48,704 nucleotides of DNA from Trileptium ribeirensis (GCA_030248225.1 JASANE010024939.1:1-48704), one strand, 5' to 3'; counted from the first letter of the stretch, positions 34,002-45,479 are shown. Made by a program: numbers and translations. Notes: generated by a model from the letters alone, not told the origin.

Positions 34002-35580
34002 TCACCTGTGTTTGAACACAAGGAATGCATTCAGGTCAACTTTGTTTAAAAGTATTTTGAAGTTGCTTAAATTTAGGGCTCTTATAAGAGGTTGGCCTTT
34101 AACGTGTTCAGTAAGATTGTTCCACACACCAACAGCTCGTACTGTGAAGGTACGCTTCAATACTCTGGTTTGGAGTTTATCCTTAATAAATTTTCTACCG
34201 TGATCGCAGGTGACCGTGTTTACTGAAATATTAAAAAGACCGGAAATAATGTCCACCACATTATTTAAATATTTTAAAAAACTATGAATATGTCTTTTTT
34301 AAATGAAGAACTTCAGAGGTTTTTTCTTAAACATACTTAAGTACTGTAAATATGAAAATCGTAACATTTTTCTAGTAAATAATCTCCGGATGAAATATCG
34401 CTATACTTTCTCAATCTTATCAGTTACGAGAAATGGCGCCCACACTTGCGATGACTACTCCAGGAAAGCACGTGTATATGAAAAGTAGCACTGCTTTGGT
34501 ACCTTGCTGATTCCGGGTTTACATCGTCAGCGATTATTTTGCAATGTTCATCACGTAATGATACAACAATATCATCAATATATAATAAAAATAGATTTGG
34601 ACCGAGAACCTTATTTGCGGCAGACACGATTTTACGTCTCGAAAATTTGAATAATGACTGATTATCTTGACTCTAAACTTCCTGTTTGAGAGAAACGCAA
34701 ATATCCTGGTTCGGAGGTGGCCATTTAAACCAACGTCAGCAAGCCTGTGAATGAGTTTTTTATGCGGAACGGTATCAAACGCTCTCGCAAAGTCAATATT
34801 TTCTACATCTACTGGGAATTTTTGATCCAGAAATTTGCCCAGTCGTTAAGATATTACTGAAGTTGCGTAGTAGTTGATTTATTTTTGCCCAATAATCTTG
34901 TTTGTTTTCATAAATTATATTATTTTTGCATATAAAATCATTTATGATATCATTCACCATAGTTTTCATCAGTTTACAGCAGTTTCATAACAGTGATATA
35001 GGTCGACAGTTTATACGATCATATGCATCCCTTTTTTGTACAATGCCACAACGTCAGAGCAAAGCCAGAAGTCAAAGCAAAACACAATATGCGAATGATT
35101 GCCCGAAAATATGATATACCGAAAGACAAAGGCTTTCTTTTAGTTCACGTAAGAGAAATTGGGGACAGCCCTTAGAACAATGACTGTTTTTCGGTTTCGT
35201 TTCGCTAAGGAATTTAGAACTGATATTGGGAACAAAATTTACCCAAGATAGAGTTTCAGACGTTGTTGTTGGCAAGTTTGGAAAGAAGCCACTGTATTCA
35301 ACAGTAATATTTGAAAATGCGTCTGCTAGGATTTCTCATCGAGAGACATCACTAGTATAAACCGTACCTGTAAAGGATTATAAAACTCTGACACCAGATT
35401 TGTCGTGAAGATTTGTTATACTGAAAGCTGTCTGAGCATTTGAATTTTCTCCATGGTTTGAATTTTTATTTGATCACATGCCTAATATAATCTATGTAAG
35501 CTGCCTTTTTGTTTTTGACAAATTTAGAAACATACAGATCAATGGGTTTCTGATATAATGTTTGAAAATATCAACCATTT
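34002..35580 (-). pseudogene. Decayed LINE reverse transcriptase, most of the domain present
   Basis: Reading down the minus strand, the RT landmarks appear in the correct order. They are KNKKAAYIDYIRHVIK (about 35520-35460), LHDKSGVRV (about 35410), FLLRELKESLCLSVYHIF with GQSFAYCVLL (35180-35075), RPISLL (about 35010), DFARAFDTVPHKKLIHRL then LSNRKFRV (about 34800-34680), VLGPNLFLLYIDDIVV (about 34605-34555), IADDV (about 34530), VWAPF and RRLFTRK (about 34440-34370), and RAVGVWNNLTEHV to NKVDL (34140-34025). These are the fingers and palm of a CR1/L2/jockey-like enzyme that would copy its own RNA at a nicked target. The catalytic FADD-type aspartates survive as IADD. Several frameshifts and stops (for example near 34640, 34270, 35060) make it dead. 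The endonuclease domain is not found upstream. Confidence 0.9.
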
Positions 35581-36263
35581 ATTCTAAAAATATAAATAAT
35601 TATTAAGAATCACGGTCCAGTTTACAACCATGATATGTTTATTAAAAGAATCATGATATGCTTATTAAACGAATCAAACTTTGCCCTTATTGTTCTGCGT
35701 TGTTATCTAAAAGATATACATTTCGATGCAGCTTCGGGCAAGACAACTAGAAGTTTCTAGCGTAATTCGATTTAATATTTAACATATAGCGTTATTAAAC
35801 GGCTTGACATGGAAATACGTAGCTCTGTCCAGAATATTTTTGTCGTAGTAATGACTCCACGCATCGCAATATTTGTACCGTGGCCGATTTCATAACAGTT
35901 ACGTAGTTATATGTACGAATGGAATATATTTAATCCAAAAGTTTAATTTACTTTGTAAAATACTTCAAAAGTGTAACCTTGCAACGTTTCCTCAGTTTGA
36001 AGAAGAGTTTATTACAAAAAAATTTCAAATCCCATGAAAATTTGAAGGCATTGTTTACCGATACCTCTTGAGAAACTTGACAGGGTTAATTCTGCAATCC
36101 TTGTGTAGTGCCATCTGCAAAACATAAGAGGTATACCGTAAAACGACCAGATCATCGGTTAAGGTAATGTATGACCGATTATCATAGTCTGCTACAAAAT
36201 TTGTAAAATATACTCTTGGCTAGAGCCATCAGCAATCGCTGGTTAACCTCGGCTATGCTACTG
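35581..36263. other. Unassigned AT-rich sequence
   Basis: It contains a 24-bp near-perfect direct repeat around CATGATATG at 35630-35680. Nothing else is recognised. Confidence 0.4.
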
Positions 36264-36287
36264 AAAGATCCACGAGTGATCATACAT

Positions 36288-36358
36288 TGGACCAGCCGGG
36301 ATTCGAACCCGGATCTCTAGCTTGCATGACTAGCGCGCTACCATTACACCACAGGCCC
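36288..36358 (-). tRNA. tRNA-Ala(UGC)-like gene, copy 1
   Basis: On the minus strand the sequence folds as a 71-nt cloverleaf. The acceptor GGGCCTG pairs with CTGGTCC (one U-U mismatch) and the discriminator is A. The D arm is GTGT...GCGC and the anticodon stem CTAGT/GCTAG. The loop CATGCAA gives anticodon UGC (Ala), and the T arm CCGGG-TTCGAAT-CCCGG is perfect. The third acceptor pair is G-U, the classic alanine identity element. The B box GGTTCGAATCC is intact. Oddities are A instead of the invariant U at position 33 and the acceptor mismatch, so this copy may be a pseudogene or SINE-like relic. Confidence 0.65.
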
Positions 36359-36379
36359 CGATCACAGCGTGTTCAGCTA

Positions 36380-36391
36380 CGCTATATATGC
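36380..36391 (-). promoter_or_regulatory. TATA-like box upstream of tRNA copy 1
   Basis: CATATATAGC on the minus strand, centred about 27 bp before the tRNA 5' end, the position at which upstream TATA elements assist Pol III in several animals. It is conserved in the second copy. Confidence 0.4.
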
Positions 36392-36531
36392 TAGCCTAGT
36401 GAGATGCTACATAACTCCCCTGCGCAGTCGCGGAGCGAGCGTGCGTTGAGAGCTCTAGCTCTGTGAATAAACTCCGTGCTGGGGGTCTCGTCGGGTTCAC
36501 CAATTGAAAAGATCCACGAGCGATCATACAT

Positions 36532-36602
36532 TGGACCAGCCGGTATTCAAACCCAGATCTCTGGCTTGCAAGACTAGCGCGCTACCATTACACCACTGCC
36601 CC
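36532..36602 (-). tRNA. tRNA-Ala(UGC)-like gene, copy 2
   Basis: Same layout as copy 1, 244 bp away. The anticodon loop is canonical here (CTTGCAA, with U33) and the anticodon is UGC. The acceptor GGGGCAG/CTGGTCC keeps the G3-U70 pair but has a G-G mismatch at the fourth pair. The T arm is damaged (CTGGG-TTTGAAT-ACCGG, one mismatch plus a wobble) and the B box reads GGTTTGAATAC. A TTTT stretch lies about 27 bp downstream and could terminate Pol III. Neither copy alone is flawless. Confidence 0.6.
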
Positions 36603-36623
36603 CGATCACAGCGTGTTCAGCTA

Positions 36624-36635
36624 CGCTATATATGC
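36624..36635 (-). promoter_or_regulatory. TATA-like box upstream of tRNA copy 2
   Basis: The same CATATATAGC at the same distance as in copy 1. Because the whole flank was duplicated, conservation alone is weak evidence of function. Confidence 0.4.
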
Positions 36636-36665
36636 TAGCGTAGTGAGATGCTACACTACTACAAC

Positions 36666-37489
36666 TGTGTAAGTATTGGAAGATCGGTGCATATTTGCGG
36701 TTGCTTAGCCAAGCTTTTAATGGAAAGTAAGCATGCGTCTATGGAAACAAAGAAAGAGAATAGAGTTGAAAGTTGAAAACAAATTCGCGGCCTGTAGCCA
36801 CTTAAACAAAAATGAAAACGTATCATTACAATGTTCCAAGAACAGAGAGGAATCCTTTACAACGCGTGCTGGACGCGATATGTTATTATACTGTTAAGAG
36901 TATAATTTAAACCGACAGAATTTATCTACTTGTACTTAGAATGAATATTCATAAACTTGTGGTATCGCTTGGACGTTATAACATTTTACGATGTTACTAA
37001 TAATATATTTGCAGCAATTTACTATAAAATTTCTTTAATATTTCTACATTTTACCACAAAAACGGTTTTATTTCAACGAATGCATTCTTAGGGCGTAGAA
37101 TGAAGACGGCGGAGTTCAAGGACTGTGAATAGTCAACATTTTCCAATCGATATATGTGAATGGCTATAATTTGTTACTGAGCGAAACATAGGTCATAGCG
37201 GGGAAAACACTAGGTGCCATTCGCATTTTTGCCTATTCATTTATTTGGAATTATTGCTTGGCCGCTCAAATGGCTTCAAGAGCGCATAATAATGATATCT
37301 GAAAGCGTATACCTACACAGACCTAGCTTCAGCAATGGATATCGGAATCGGTGTATCTGTCCCATGAAGTATCGAGTTTTGGATTTCGAAACATGCTGTC
37401 CAGTAGTCAGTGTTGCTTAACTAGTGTAACCGCAGGACATCTGAAAGTGACGTGCACCAACAGCACCTTAAACATGAATCAGCAAAATA
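36666..37489. other. Unassigned AT-rich sequence
   Basis: No gene, RNA or repeat is recognised. Confidence 0.4.
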
Positions 37490-38070
37490 GATGGGTATAG
37501 GCATACATTACCGAGGTCTGAAGTCCCAGAGGGACCAGCGGGAGATTCGAGGGGGAGTGAAGTGAGGGTGATCTGGGTGGACTGTGGAAGGACCATCCCG
37601 GGTGATAAATTTTTGAAATTGTTTTGAAATTCAAATTTTCAACGCTTTTGGGCACTCATATTACCAATTTTCCCTTAAGTTTTGTCAACTCTTCCAATAT
37701 TTCTCAATTTTTGCTTATTTTCCCTGATGTTTACCTAGTTTTGCCAGTATTTTTAAGCTAGGGACATTTTCGCAATTCTACATGGAAGCAAAGGTTATTT
37801 CTCGTCACGCATTGTTATCGGCTTGTTGTTATTATCGTTATATTTCTCAATTTTTGCTTATTTTCCCTAATGTTTGCCTAGTTTTCCCAGTATTTTTATC
37901 GCCTTCGGCGTGGCGAGGGGTTCAGGGACATCAAACTGCAACGCCCATGAGTGGGTCCGAGCCTCACGGTGATAAACGCCCTGTCCCCTGTTAGCATGTA
38001 TAGCTAGGGACATTTTCGAAATTTTACATGGAAGCAAAGGTTATTTCTCGTCACGCATTGTTATCGGCTT
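37490..38070 (+). repeat. GC-rich dispersed repeat, copy II, with internal duplications
   Basis: A GC-rich head (37490-37610) is followed by a T-rich tract of ATTTTCCC/TTTTGCC words. Two direct repeats are interleaved: B at 37697-37755 and 37840-37900 (ATATTTCTCAATTTTTGC), and A at 37758-37824 and 38004-38070 (CTAGGGACATTTTCG to TTATCGGCTT). Between B' and A' lies a GC-rich piece with the hinge CGCCTTCGGCGTGGCGAG (37903-38003), as in copies I and III. The order B-A-B'-X-A' suggests a roughly 145-bp duplication followed by insertion, or retention, of the GC-rich piece X in one copy only. Confidence 0.6.
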
Positions 38071-41000
38071 TATAAATATCTAATGCACTTATTTTGTTTG
38101 TATTAAAGTCAAAACTGAAAAATATCAAGTATTTCAAAGTTACAATTGTACCAAACGCAAAATGTGAAGTGTTGCGACAACTCTCTTTTATCGTATGCAG
38201 TGCGTTTACGTGAGTGTTGTTTGTTGTTTACCAGCTTACATTATCGAGCTACTGCAGTGAAATAACTTTTATAGATAGTGCACAATATCAATGAAACACT
38301 ATCTTGGCCCAACTGGTCGAATTGGTTTTTAACGACATAAAGTTTAGTTCCTGTTTGGGAAGACTAAAATTTCCAGAACGAAACTAGCTAGGGCTTACAA
38401 CCAAGTCCTTGTTTGAACAAGATTAACCAACATTAAACCATTAACCAATATTTTTTGTCGTTATACTCATTTGTATTTCTCAAAGGTGTGTGCCAGAATT
38501 ACGGTAGTATTACCCTCAAAACGACTATAATTTCAAGCGCTCACATTTTAAGCGCTAAATTGCAACGTTTTACAGTGAAAGTTGTGGCAAAAACACTATG
38601 GCCTCTACACATATATCATTTATGTTTTGGTATAGAAAGCCAACGAAAATAAATATACCTATAATACGTTACTATAAAACTTGGCGGTCTCCAACTGTAG
38701 AATTGGGACAAGAGTAAAAATGAAAACATGAATGGAAAGCAGAAAATAGGCCTTACATAAACATGTTCAGCAGCACATTTACTTTGCCAATATGCGCGTC
38801 ACAACAATACACAGCTATGAGTAATATAGTCGGCAAAGCAAGAGCGAGACATATATATGGAGAAAGAATCTAGTCTTTGTGTGCGGCATTATTCTTGTTT
38901 TGCTTACTTTTATCATCGTGATCTTAACATAGCGCCTTATAATGAACCATGTAAGCCTCAATGCGTCACGCAACTGATGTCTGCTGCTCTTTTGAAATAT
39001 CAAGGGAAATATCCGTAATATAAATAGCATGCACGGGCCACACAGTTCGGAATATAGCAGGATTTGCGCTTCATAGTTGTTCACGTCAGCGGTTAAAATA
39101 ACGTGTTCTTCCAAGTCTCACGCCTATAAAAATAAGCTGAGTATTTACACTGCGCCAATTGATTATGAGTAGAGTATACATAAATACAGAAAGACTTGAC
39201 TCTATTGTTGTCGAGGTTTTCATGTTGACAGTCGCTCGGGATTGATGTCTGCGACTTGACGAGTACTTGGAACGGGTTATCGAATGGAATGTATGTACGG
39301 TTGACCACCTTTGTGGCCACTACCTGTACGGGAGTATTAGAACCTATAGGGGTCTGACGTAGACTTCAGAAATACAACAAAATCGACCATGATGATGTGA
39401 GACACAGCTAAGAAGGTCTTCTCCTAAACTCAGGTCTACCTCATTTTTGAATGACTACTTGCTGACAACGCTCCGAATTATTTTATTATAGTAATGTTTT
39501 GTTAGATTGGTTTATAACTAAATAGCAGCCCTATTCATAGCTTACTGGTAGTATCTCAAATCGAAGTCATTAAGGTAATCAAACGAACGATGATGGCCGA
39601 AAACTTGTGTGAACTCTAGAAAAAACAAACAACCTCAATGGTCATCTAACACCATGCCCAGCAATAAGACGAAGTTTGTGGTGTAGTAGTCGACTAGAAG
39701 CTTGTGGCGTTTAACCATTTTTCTGCTGAAAATGGAAATCGGATTGCTATGAACAAGACAAAGTTACTTATTGCATTTTTGTGTTGACTGTAAAATAGTC
39801 ATGTGTACAAACTAATCCTGGAAATAACTCAGGAAAAAATCCGTGCAAACACAAGAAAATAAATTCCTCTCTGTTGATGTCTCTTTCGTAAGGGCGGCAG
39901 TCGACTATACATCCCTTGTTCTTGGACCCATATAATCAGCCCATGGCATTTCCAACACGTGAAACGGACGTTCGATATTTAATTTTATCAACTTTTCGGC
40001 AATGTGAATAACTATTTAAGAGCTCCGACCAGATATCTATTGCCTTTAGCATTGCTCGGTGCAGTTGAAAACGTAATACCTAGATCAATTTAAAACCCTC
40101 TGATTTTCGTTAAGCCAAGTCCAAACGCCTAACCAATGTTAAATCATTGTAAGTTGGATAGCTTTATTTGTTTATTTAATATTCATTGTAAACGAAAAGT
40201 GAATATTGCTTCTTATGTAGTAGATTTATGCCCGTGAAGTGTTCGTGTCCAAAATAGCTGTACCCACAGGAAAACAATTTAAATCAGCATATACACAACA
40301 TACTGTTTTTACCAATTAAAAACACCGATATTTGGGAAGTTACTAAAAATTCGCCTGGATACAAATTCGCCAGTGCCAAAATATCTAAAAGCTTCGTAAA
40401 GAGACAATATTAATTAAAATTACTAACAAATCTACTACAAAAAGACTACATTTTTAAATAAAGTAAACAGTAGGAAATTCCCGAATTTTGAAATTTACCT
40501 TCCTTGACGATAATAAATGGTAATAATAAAGTGGATATGCTAGCAATATTCCTGGTTTCCAATGTTTTATCAATGATAACGATGGTGCTTCCATTTATTC
40601 CAATACACGTATATCCAGTAATACTGCCTTGTTGTTGTTGTTGTTAGCATTTTCGTTACCAGCTCGCCGCCTAAGTGCATTTTTCTTATTAAATCCAATA
40701 ACAATTCTCGACCATGCTGAGTAAGCTAGCTTTTGTATTGGTAAAATGAAAAATGTGATGGGTGCCGCTAGGATATATATTCAACAGTTTTTTATAATCA
40801 CATGTCACCATGCTGACTTCTCCAAATGCAAATTGGTGTTTTTTTAAATGGATCTTTGCGAATGGCTAAACTATTGTTGTATCCCACTAACTTTTGCTCC
40901 AAAGCTTATAGTTTGAATATGAATTATTAACTCGTCATTGCTCTTGTTTTTTAAATAATTAAGTCACTTCACTCAAAGCGCAACAAGTTGAATATCAATG

Positions 41001-41649
41001 ACATTTTTTTTTAAAATTTGGATTTTTTTAATAAAACATTATTTCACAGGCAGCCAGTTTCGAAAAGATATATAATCAGCTGTGAATCAGCTATTAAGGG
41101 TCATAAACTGAAACAAGCAGGTAGCTAAATTTTAAACGTAAAATTTAAAGAATTACAAATTATTCCCTAAACATTGAATATTGGACCAATAATACACAAT
41201 AATGATTCAAGTTGCAGTCGTCATCCACATTCAACATTTTATTCGACCTACACGTTAAGATTTGGGAAAGTATCGCCGTTTATCTATATAGATAGAAACC
41301 CAAATGTCACTGACAAGCAAAAGTGTCTTGTTTCCATTTTATTTAACGCTCACAGATATTGTGCAGCTATCTGGTTACAATTTTTAAAGAAAGGAAAGGA
41401 TTTATTTAATACGAGCCGATATATTCCCACGTCACATTTTCATTGAATCGTTAGCCTTTGCCATCTCTTGCTTTTCATTTGAAACATGTTTAGGATTGTG
41501 TTTGAAAGCAATTAACTGAAGCTCCGTTAAGTAACGTTTGAAATAAAATATACTTTTCTTGATAAATGTCGAAAAAAAGATTCATTGCATTTTTTTATTG
41601 CTTACAATAAAAACATGATGTATATACTTTTCACAATAAATATTCATGA
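38071..41649. other. Unassigned AT-rich sequence
   Basis: About 3.6 kb with frames of chance length only (for example 39114-38815 minus, 41174-41446 plus). A (GTT)n run lies at about 40629-40646. No RNA gene or mobile-element end is recognised. Confidence 0.4.
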
Positions 41650-42980
41650 AATCCGCCGATGGAGACGGCAACAGCAGAACCTAATGCTTAGGTGCCTGTA
41701 GGGGATCGAAAGAGGACTGTCCATGAAAATGGGACCCCATAAGCTATATTTACTCACACTAAAACTCCATACCCGCCCACGCCGTACGGCGGAATATCTT
41801 AACAATTTTAGCAAAATTACAAAATTGTAGACAAGTCGGATGAACTTATGAGGAAAAATTTTGGACAGTGGGAAAATTTTTCATGCACATGCAGATGGAC
41901 ATCCTGCTCTGATAAACCTCTGCACCCCGTTGTGTGTTCCAGGCATTACCGACGCTATCATCATAACCTTTCGGAACAATCATCCGCCTTATCATAGATG
42001 ATATCAAACAGTCCTTATTAGAGATGTTATCAAACTGTCCTTATTAGAAATAATATCAAGCATTCTTTATTACAGAAAAAATTCAAGCAGTCCTTATTAG
42101 AGATCTTATCAAACTGTCCTTATTAGAAATAATATCAAGCATTCTTTATTACAGAAAAAATTCAAGCAGTCCTTATTAGAGATCTTATCAAACTGTCCTT
42201 ATTAGAAATAATATCAAGCATTCTTTTTTACAGAAAAAATTCAAGCAGTCCTTATTAGAGATCTTATCAAACTGTCCTTATTAGAAATAATCTCAAGCAT
42301 TCTTTATTACAGAAAAAATTCAAGCAGTCCTTATTAAGATAACATAAAGCAGTCTTTGGGAAAGATAATATCAAAAAGTCACAATTTGTTGCCCATTTTC
42401 CCCGATTTTTGCATATTTTTGCCAAACTTTTCCGCGCCTTCGTCCAGGATACAGTGGTAAATAGGCCTACCTTCCGGAGATGTGGGGAACGTAGATGCTC
42501 GGCAAGCTCCTGAAGGAGGTTCTGGCCTTAACAGGACAATAGTTACGCCCCCTATGAGCATGTATGGTGACTTGTTAGGCTCAAAGCTAGGTTCGGTCAT
42601 ACCCGTGTTGGGCCCGTCTCGTTCTGGCCGTTCAAGGTTAGGGGATTAGGCTAAAATTTCGCACTATAAAACCCGAAGGTCGGCCCGAAGCCCTGCCCGA
42701 TAAGCTTCAGAGATACGATGGAGATCATACATGCTCACAGGGGCTAGGGGGTTAATCATCTGAGGCTGGGACTCACCCTCGGCGCGAATCGCTCACCTCT
42801 TCTGACAAGTCGTCCAAACCCACATGCGGCCCCGCCGGCGCAGAAACTACAGACGCTGAAGGCTGCACACCACCATCTGATCCTACTGGGAGGCTTAATG
42901 CCCCTCGAGAACCCGGCTAACCCACCAAACCTGGAACCATGAGTATGTATAGTGAAGATAGATATAATCAATACAAACAT
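41650..42980 (+). repeat. GC-rich composite repeat, copy III
   Basis: A GC-rich head (41655-41960), a 79-bp minisatellite (42004-42375), a T-rich tract (CCGATTTTTGC, TTTTTGCC, AACTTTTCCGC) and the hinge CGCCTTCG at about 42436 lead into a long GC-rich tail to about 42945. The T-rich words and hinge align with the reverse complement of 19500-19560. Minus frames of 73 and 79 codons in the tail (42600-42379, 42995-42756) look like GC-rich chance frames. Confidence 0.5.
42004..42375 (+). repeat. 79-bp minisatellite, about 4.7 copies
   Basis: Unit starts are at 42004, 42083, 42162, 42241 and 42320, exactly 79 bp apart; the last unit is degenerate. Each unit is itself three related words of about 26 bp built on ATCAA(A/G)CAGTCCTTATTAGA, so the array shows two-level tandem growth. 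Confidence 0.95.
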
Positions 42981-45197
42981 GTGTATTGCAATCATATTAT
43001 TATTGCATATTACATGCGAATCGTTACGTTATATAATTCTCGTAAATTACTGTTTAGGATGATAGCAGCAACGGCTTGGAGTTGATCCGTGGCTACAACA
43101 CTAGCCTCAACTCAAACTGTCTGGGTTCATCAGATATATATAGTCTAACTGTTGCTACATAATAAATAAATAATTATTTATCTCGCAATGATTACAAGTG
43201 GTCGCACTATGACTTATTCATTAAAGGCTAACCAAGCCTGGAAGCAGTGTTTATGCACGAAACAATCACACGTTTCATATATTACAAAAATTATTTTATT
43301 CTAACAGTATATCCGTCACCAAAATGAAATGCATCAAGCATGTGCTGAGTATTTATTAATTTTTGCCAAAAAAACGAATCTTCCAGAGAATTTTTTCATT
43401 CGTAAAAAAACTTGACACAAAATATGGGTCAGCGAAACATGCTTTAACCATATATAATAGTGAATGGTTATTTTCAATCTTTGTCCAGAATTTTTAACTT
43501 TTTAAAGATGTACGTAATATTGCACCAATTGCCACGGCTATAGACATCCGTTGGTTGAATGCTGACTGTTTATAGATTGCTAACAGCGCTTTTCTATGTT
43601 ATTTAAGTACATTTTGTAAGTAAAAGTATTAAACAAGAATTAAGTTTATTTAGCTTTATGATTCCTTTTTACGTTGAAATGTAACAGTATTCTGAGATGA
43701 AGTTTTTAAAATATTAAGCAGTGCAGAAACTACCCCATGTGATTTGCCCTGACACTCATTATGAATCCATACGCTACTAATTTCTAAAGGTTAAACAGCA
43801 TTATTAAAAAATCCGACAATACTTGGAGCATAGCAATATGTAGAATTTTTGATGTGCGTTTAAACTTAAGGTGACCCCACCAACCATCATTAATATACTA
43901 GTTTGTAGTTGGTTGCTTTTGCAGAATGGATCACAAAAACTTTTTCAACTAACGACCTTAAGTATTTGAAAAAATAAGAGTTTTGCGCCAGCCCTCTCCT
44001 GGAGAATTATGCTCATTGGGCATTGATATAATATGTGCTTAATACTTTAAAACTACTATAATAAATCATATATATTATATGTATATAATATATAAGTAAT
44101 ATATAAACTTGTATATGACATTTATAATGTACACCACGTATCAGTAATATGAGAAATTTAATGTTTTCTAGTTGTGTACATTTTCTGATGAGTAATACAA
44201 ATCAAATCTTCAATATAAATCGTCTAAACCCTATGTGTTAATAAATGTATGGACAAGATAGGTATACCATTAAAAACTGTGATAAAGAATCGCTGGATTA
44301 ATCATCCTGTTTTCTTGAATCTATTTTTTTACGTAAACAACAAATTTCCATTTCAATTATATTAGACATTGTTTTTCTTTACCCTTATGCATGAGTCCAC
44401 TTTAGGCGCGTACACTTGAGTTGTTCTTTTGTCAAGTCAGTCCAGGATCGTAAACGCGATAAAAGTAGGGGAACAAAGGCTTTTCCTTGTGTAAAAAGCG
44501 AAGAAAGATTTATGATATTACAACATTCAGCTGCTGTTCGCGGCCACTATTTTGTCATATAGCATCGCTGTTTTCTGACCATGTACACTGGGAAACGCGA
44601 TAACCAATTCCGTTTTTATAAACTATAAACCACATAGATCACACACATAGCTGTTCGATACAAACTGCCATGTGGTGAACGCGGATAACAGTGCGAAATG
44701 AAGAAATGTGTGCGTACGCAGATTCCGTTCGTACATCTTGTTCGTGTTCACGAAAATTCTAATACAGATGGTAGAAACATGAAAGCGAACGATGAAATTA
44801 GTGATTTTGACAGAACAATAAACGTGGTGTACGTACCTAAAGCGTATTCCCGCATTATGTGGGTTCTGTACCTGTGATGAAACTAATTACATTTAGGGGA
44901 TTTCTCGTAAATAAAGGCTTGTTGAATAGTTGGTTGAGAACAAAGACGTCTTATCAGAATATATAATTGTAAGATCAAAACTTTTGGAGTAATGTTGTTA
45001 TTGCTACACCGTTTTTAATTTTTACATTTTAATAGACATAAATATCGTATGATATAACACGTTGAGGTAATATAAGTTATTATAGCAAATATAGTTTGAA
45101 AGTTTATTAATATGCACGTAAAAACGTTTCGACCGTACCAACGCCTCATCGTGTGGCTGTAGACTGCCGTGACGTTTTTCATTTTTACTGAATAAAT
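42981..45197. other. Unassigned AT-rich sequence
   Basis: It contains an AT-only tract at 44055-44110 and a 59-codon plus frame at 44698-44877 (MKKCVRTQIPF... DFDRTINVVYVPKAY) with no recognised family. No mobile-element ends are defined. Confidence 0.4.
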
Positions 45198-45479
45198 TCA
45201 CAATACCATATTTATACAACCCAAATATATTAAGATACAACTGGGAAAATTTAAACAGAGAATAGTCAAATGAATGTCCTTGTTCATGTTCTTCATAGTG
45301 AATTCCACCTCTGCTTGCATTGCTTGAAGTTGAAGTTTGATACGCTTTTCTTCGATATCCGATCTGCCATCTCTGAAATCACCAAATTTCTTACCCTGAC
45401 GACAAAATTCTTCCACTTTCGCCTTCCAATACGCAATCTCTTCTTGAAGATAAACATTGCGCATATGCTCTAGTTCCAT
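45198..45479 (-). CDS. Charged, coiled-coil-like reading frame, family unknown
   Basis: A 93-codon minus frame. Residues 1-65 are strongly charged and helix-favouring: MELEHMRNVYLQEEIAYWKA, then EEFCRQGKKFGDF and DIEEKRIKLQLQAMQAEVEF. This is much less random than its neighbours and reminiscent of the coiled-coil tail of small DNA-binding or adaptor proteins. The last 25 residues turn hydrophobic (ILCLNFPSCILIYLG) and look like read-through into non-coding DNA, so a real exon may end near residue 68. It lies about 0.5 kb beyond the Polinton capsid relic on the same strand, so it could be a small Polinton gene or part of an unrelated host gene. A stop codon lies directly upstream of the ATG in frame. 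Function is not assigned. Confidence 0.35.
   Translation of the reverse strand: MELEHMRNVYLQEEIAYWKAKVEEFCRQGKKFGDFRDGRSDIEEKRIKLQLQAMQAEVEFTMKNMNKDIHLTILCLNFPSCILIYLGCINMVL

Larger units (their letters stand above)
36264..36665 (-). repeat. 244-bp tandem duplication carrying a tRNA-like gene
   Basis: The block from AAGATCCACGAG through the tRNA-like sequence to CTAGTGAGATGCTACA occurs at about 36266 and again at about 36510, 244 bp apart. Both 5' and 3' flanks of the tRNA are duplicated, so it is the genomic locus that was copied. Confidence 0.9.

Noticed and set aside
45100..45240. Retrotransposon 3' tail signature (GGTCGAAACGTTTT on the minus strand)
   Set aside because: The resemblance rests on a short motif common to many unrelated repeat tails; no coding or structural support is adjacent.
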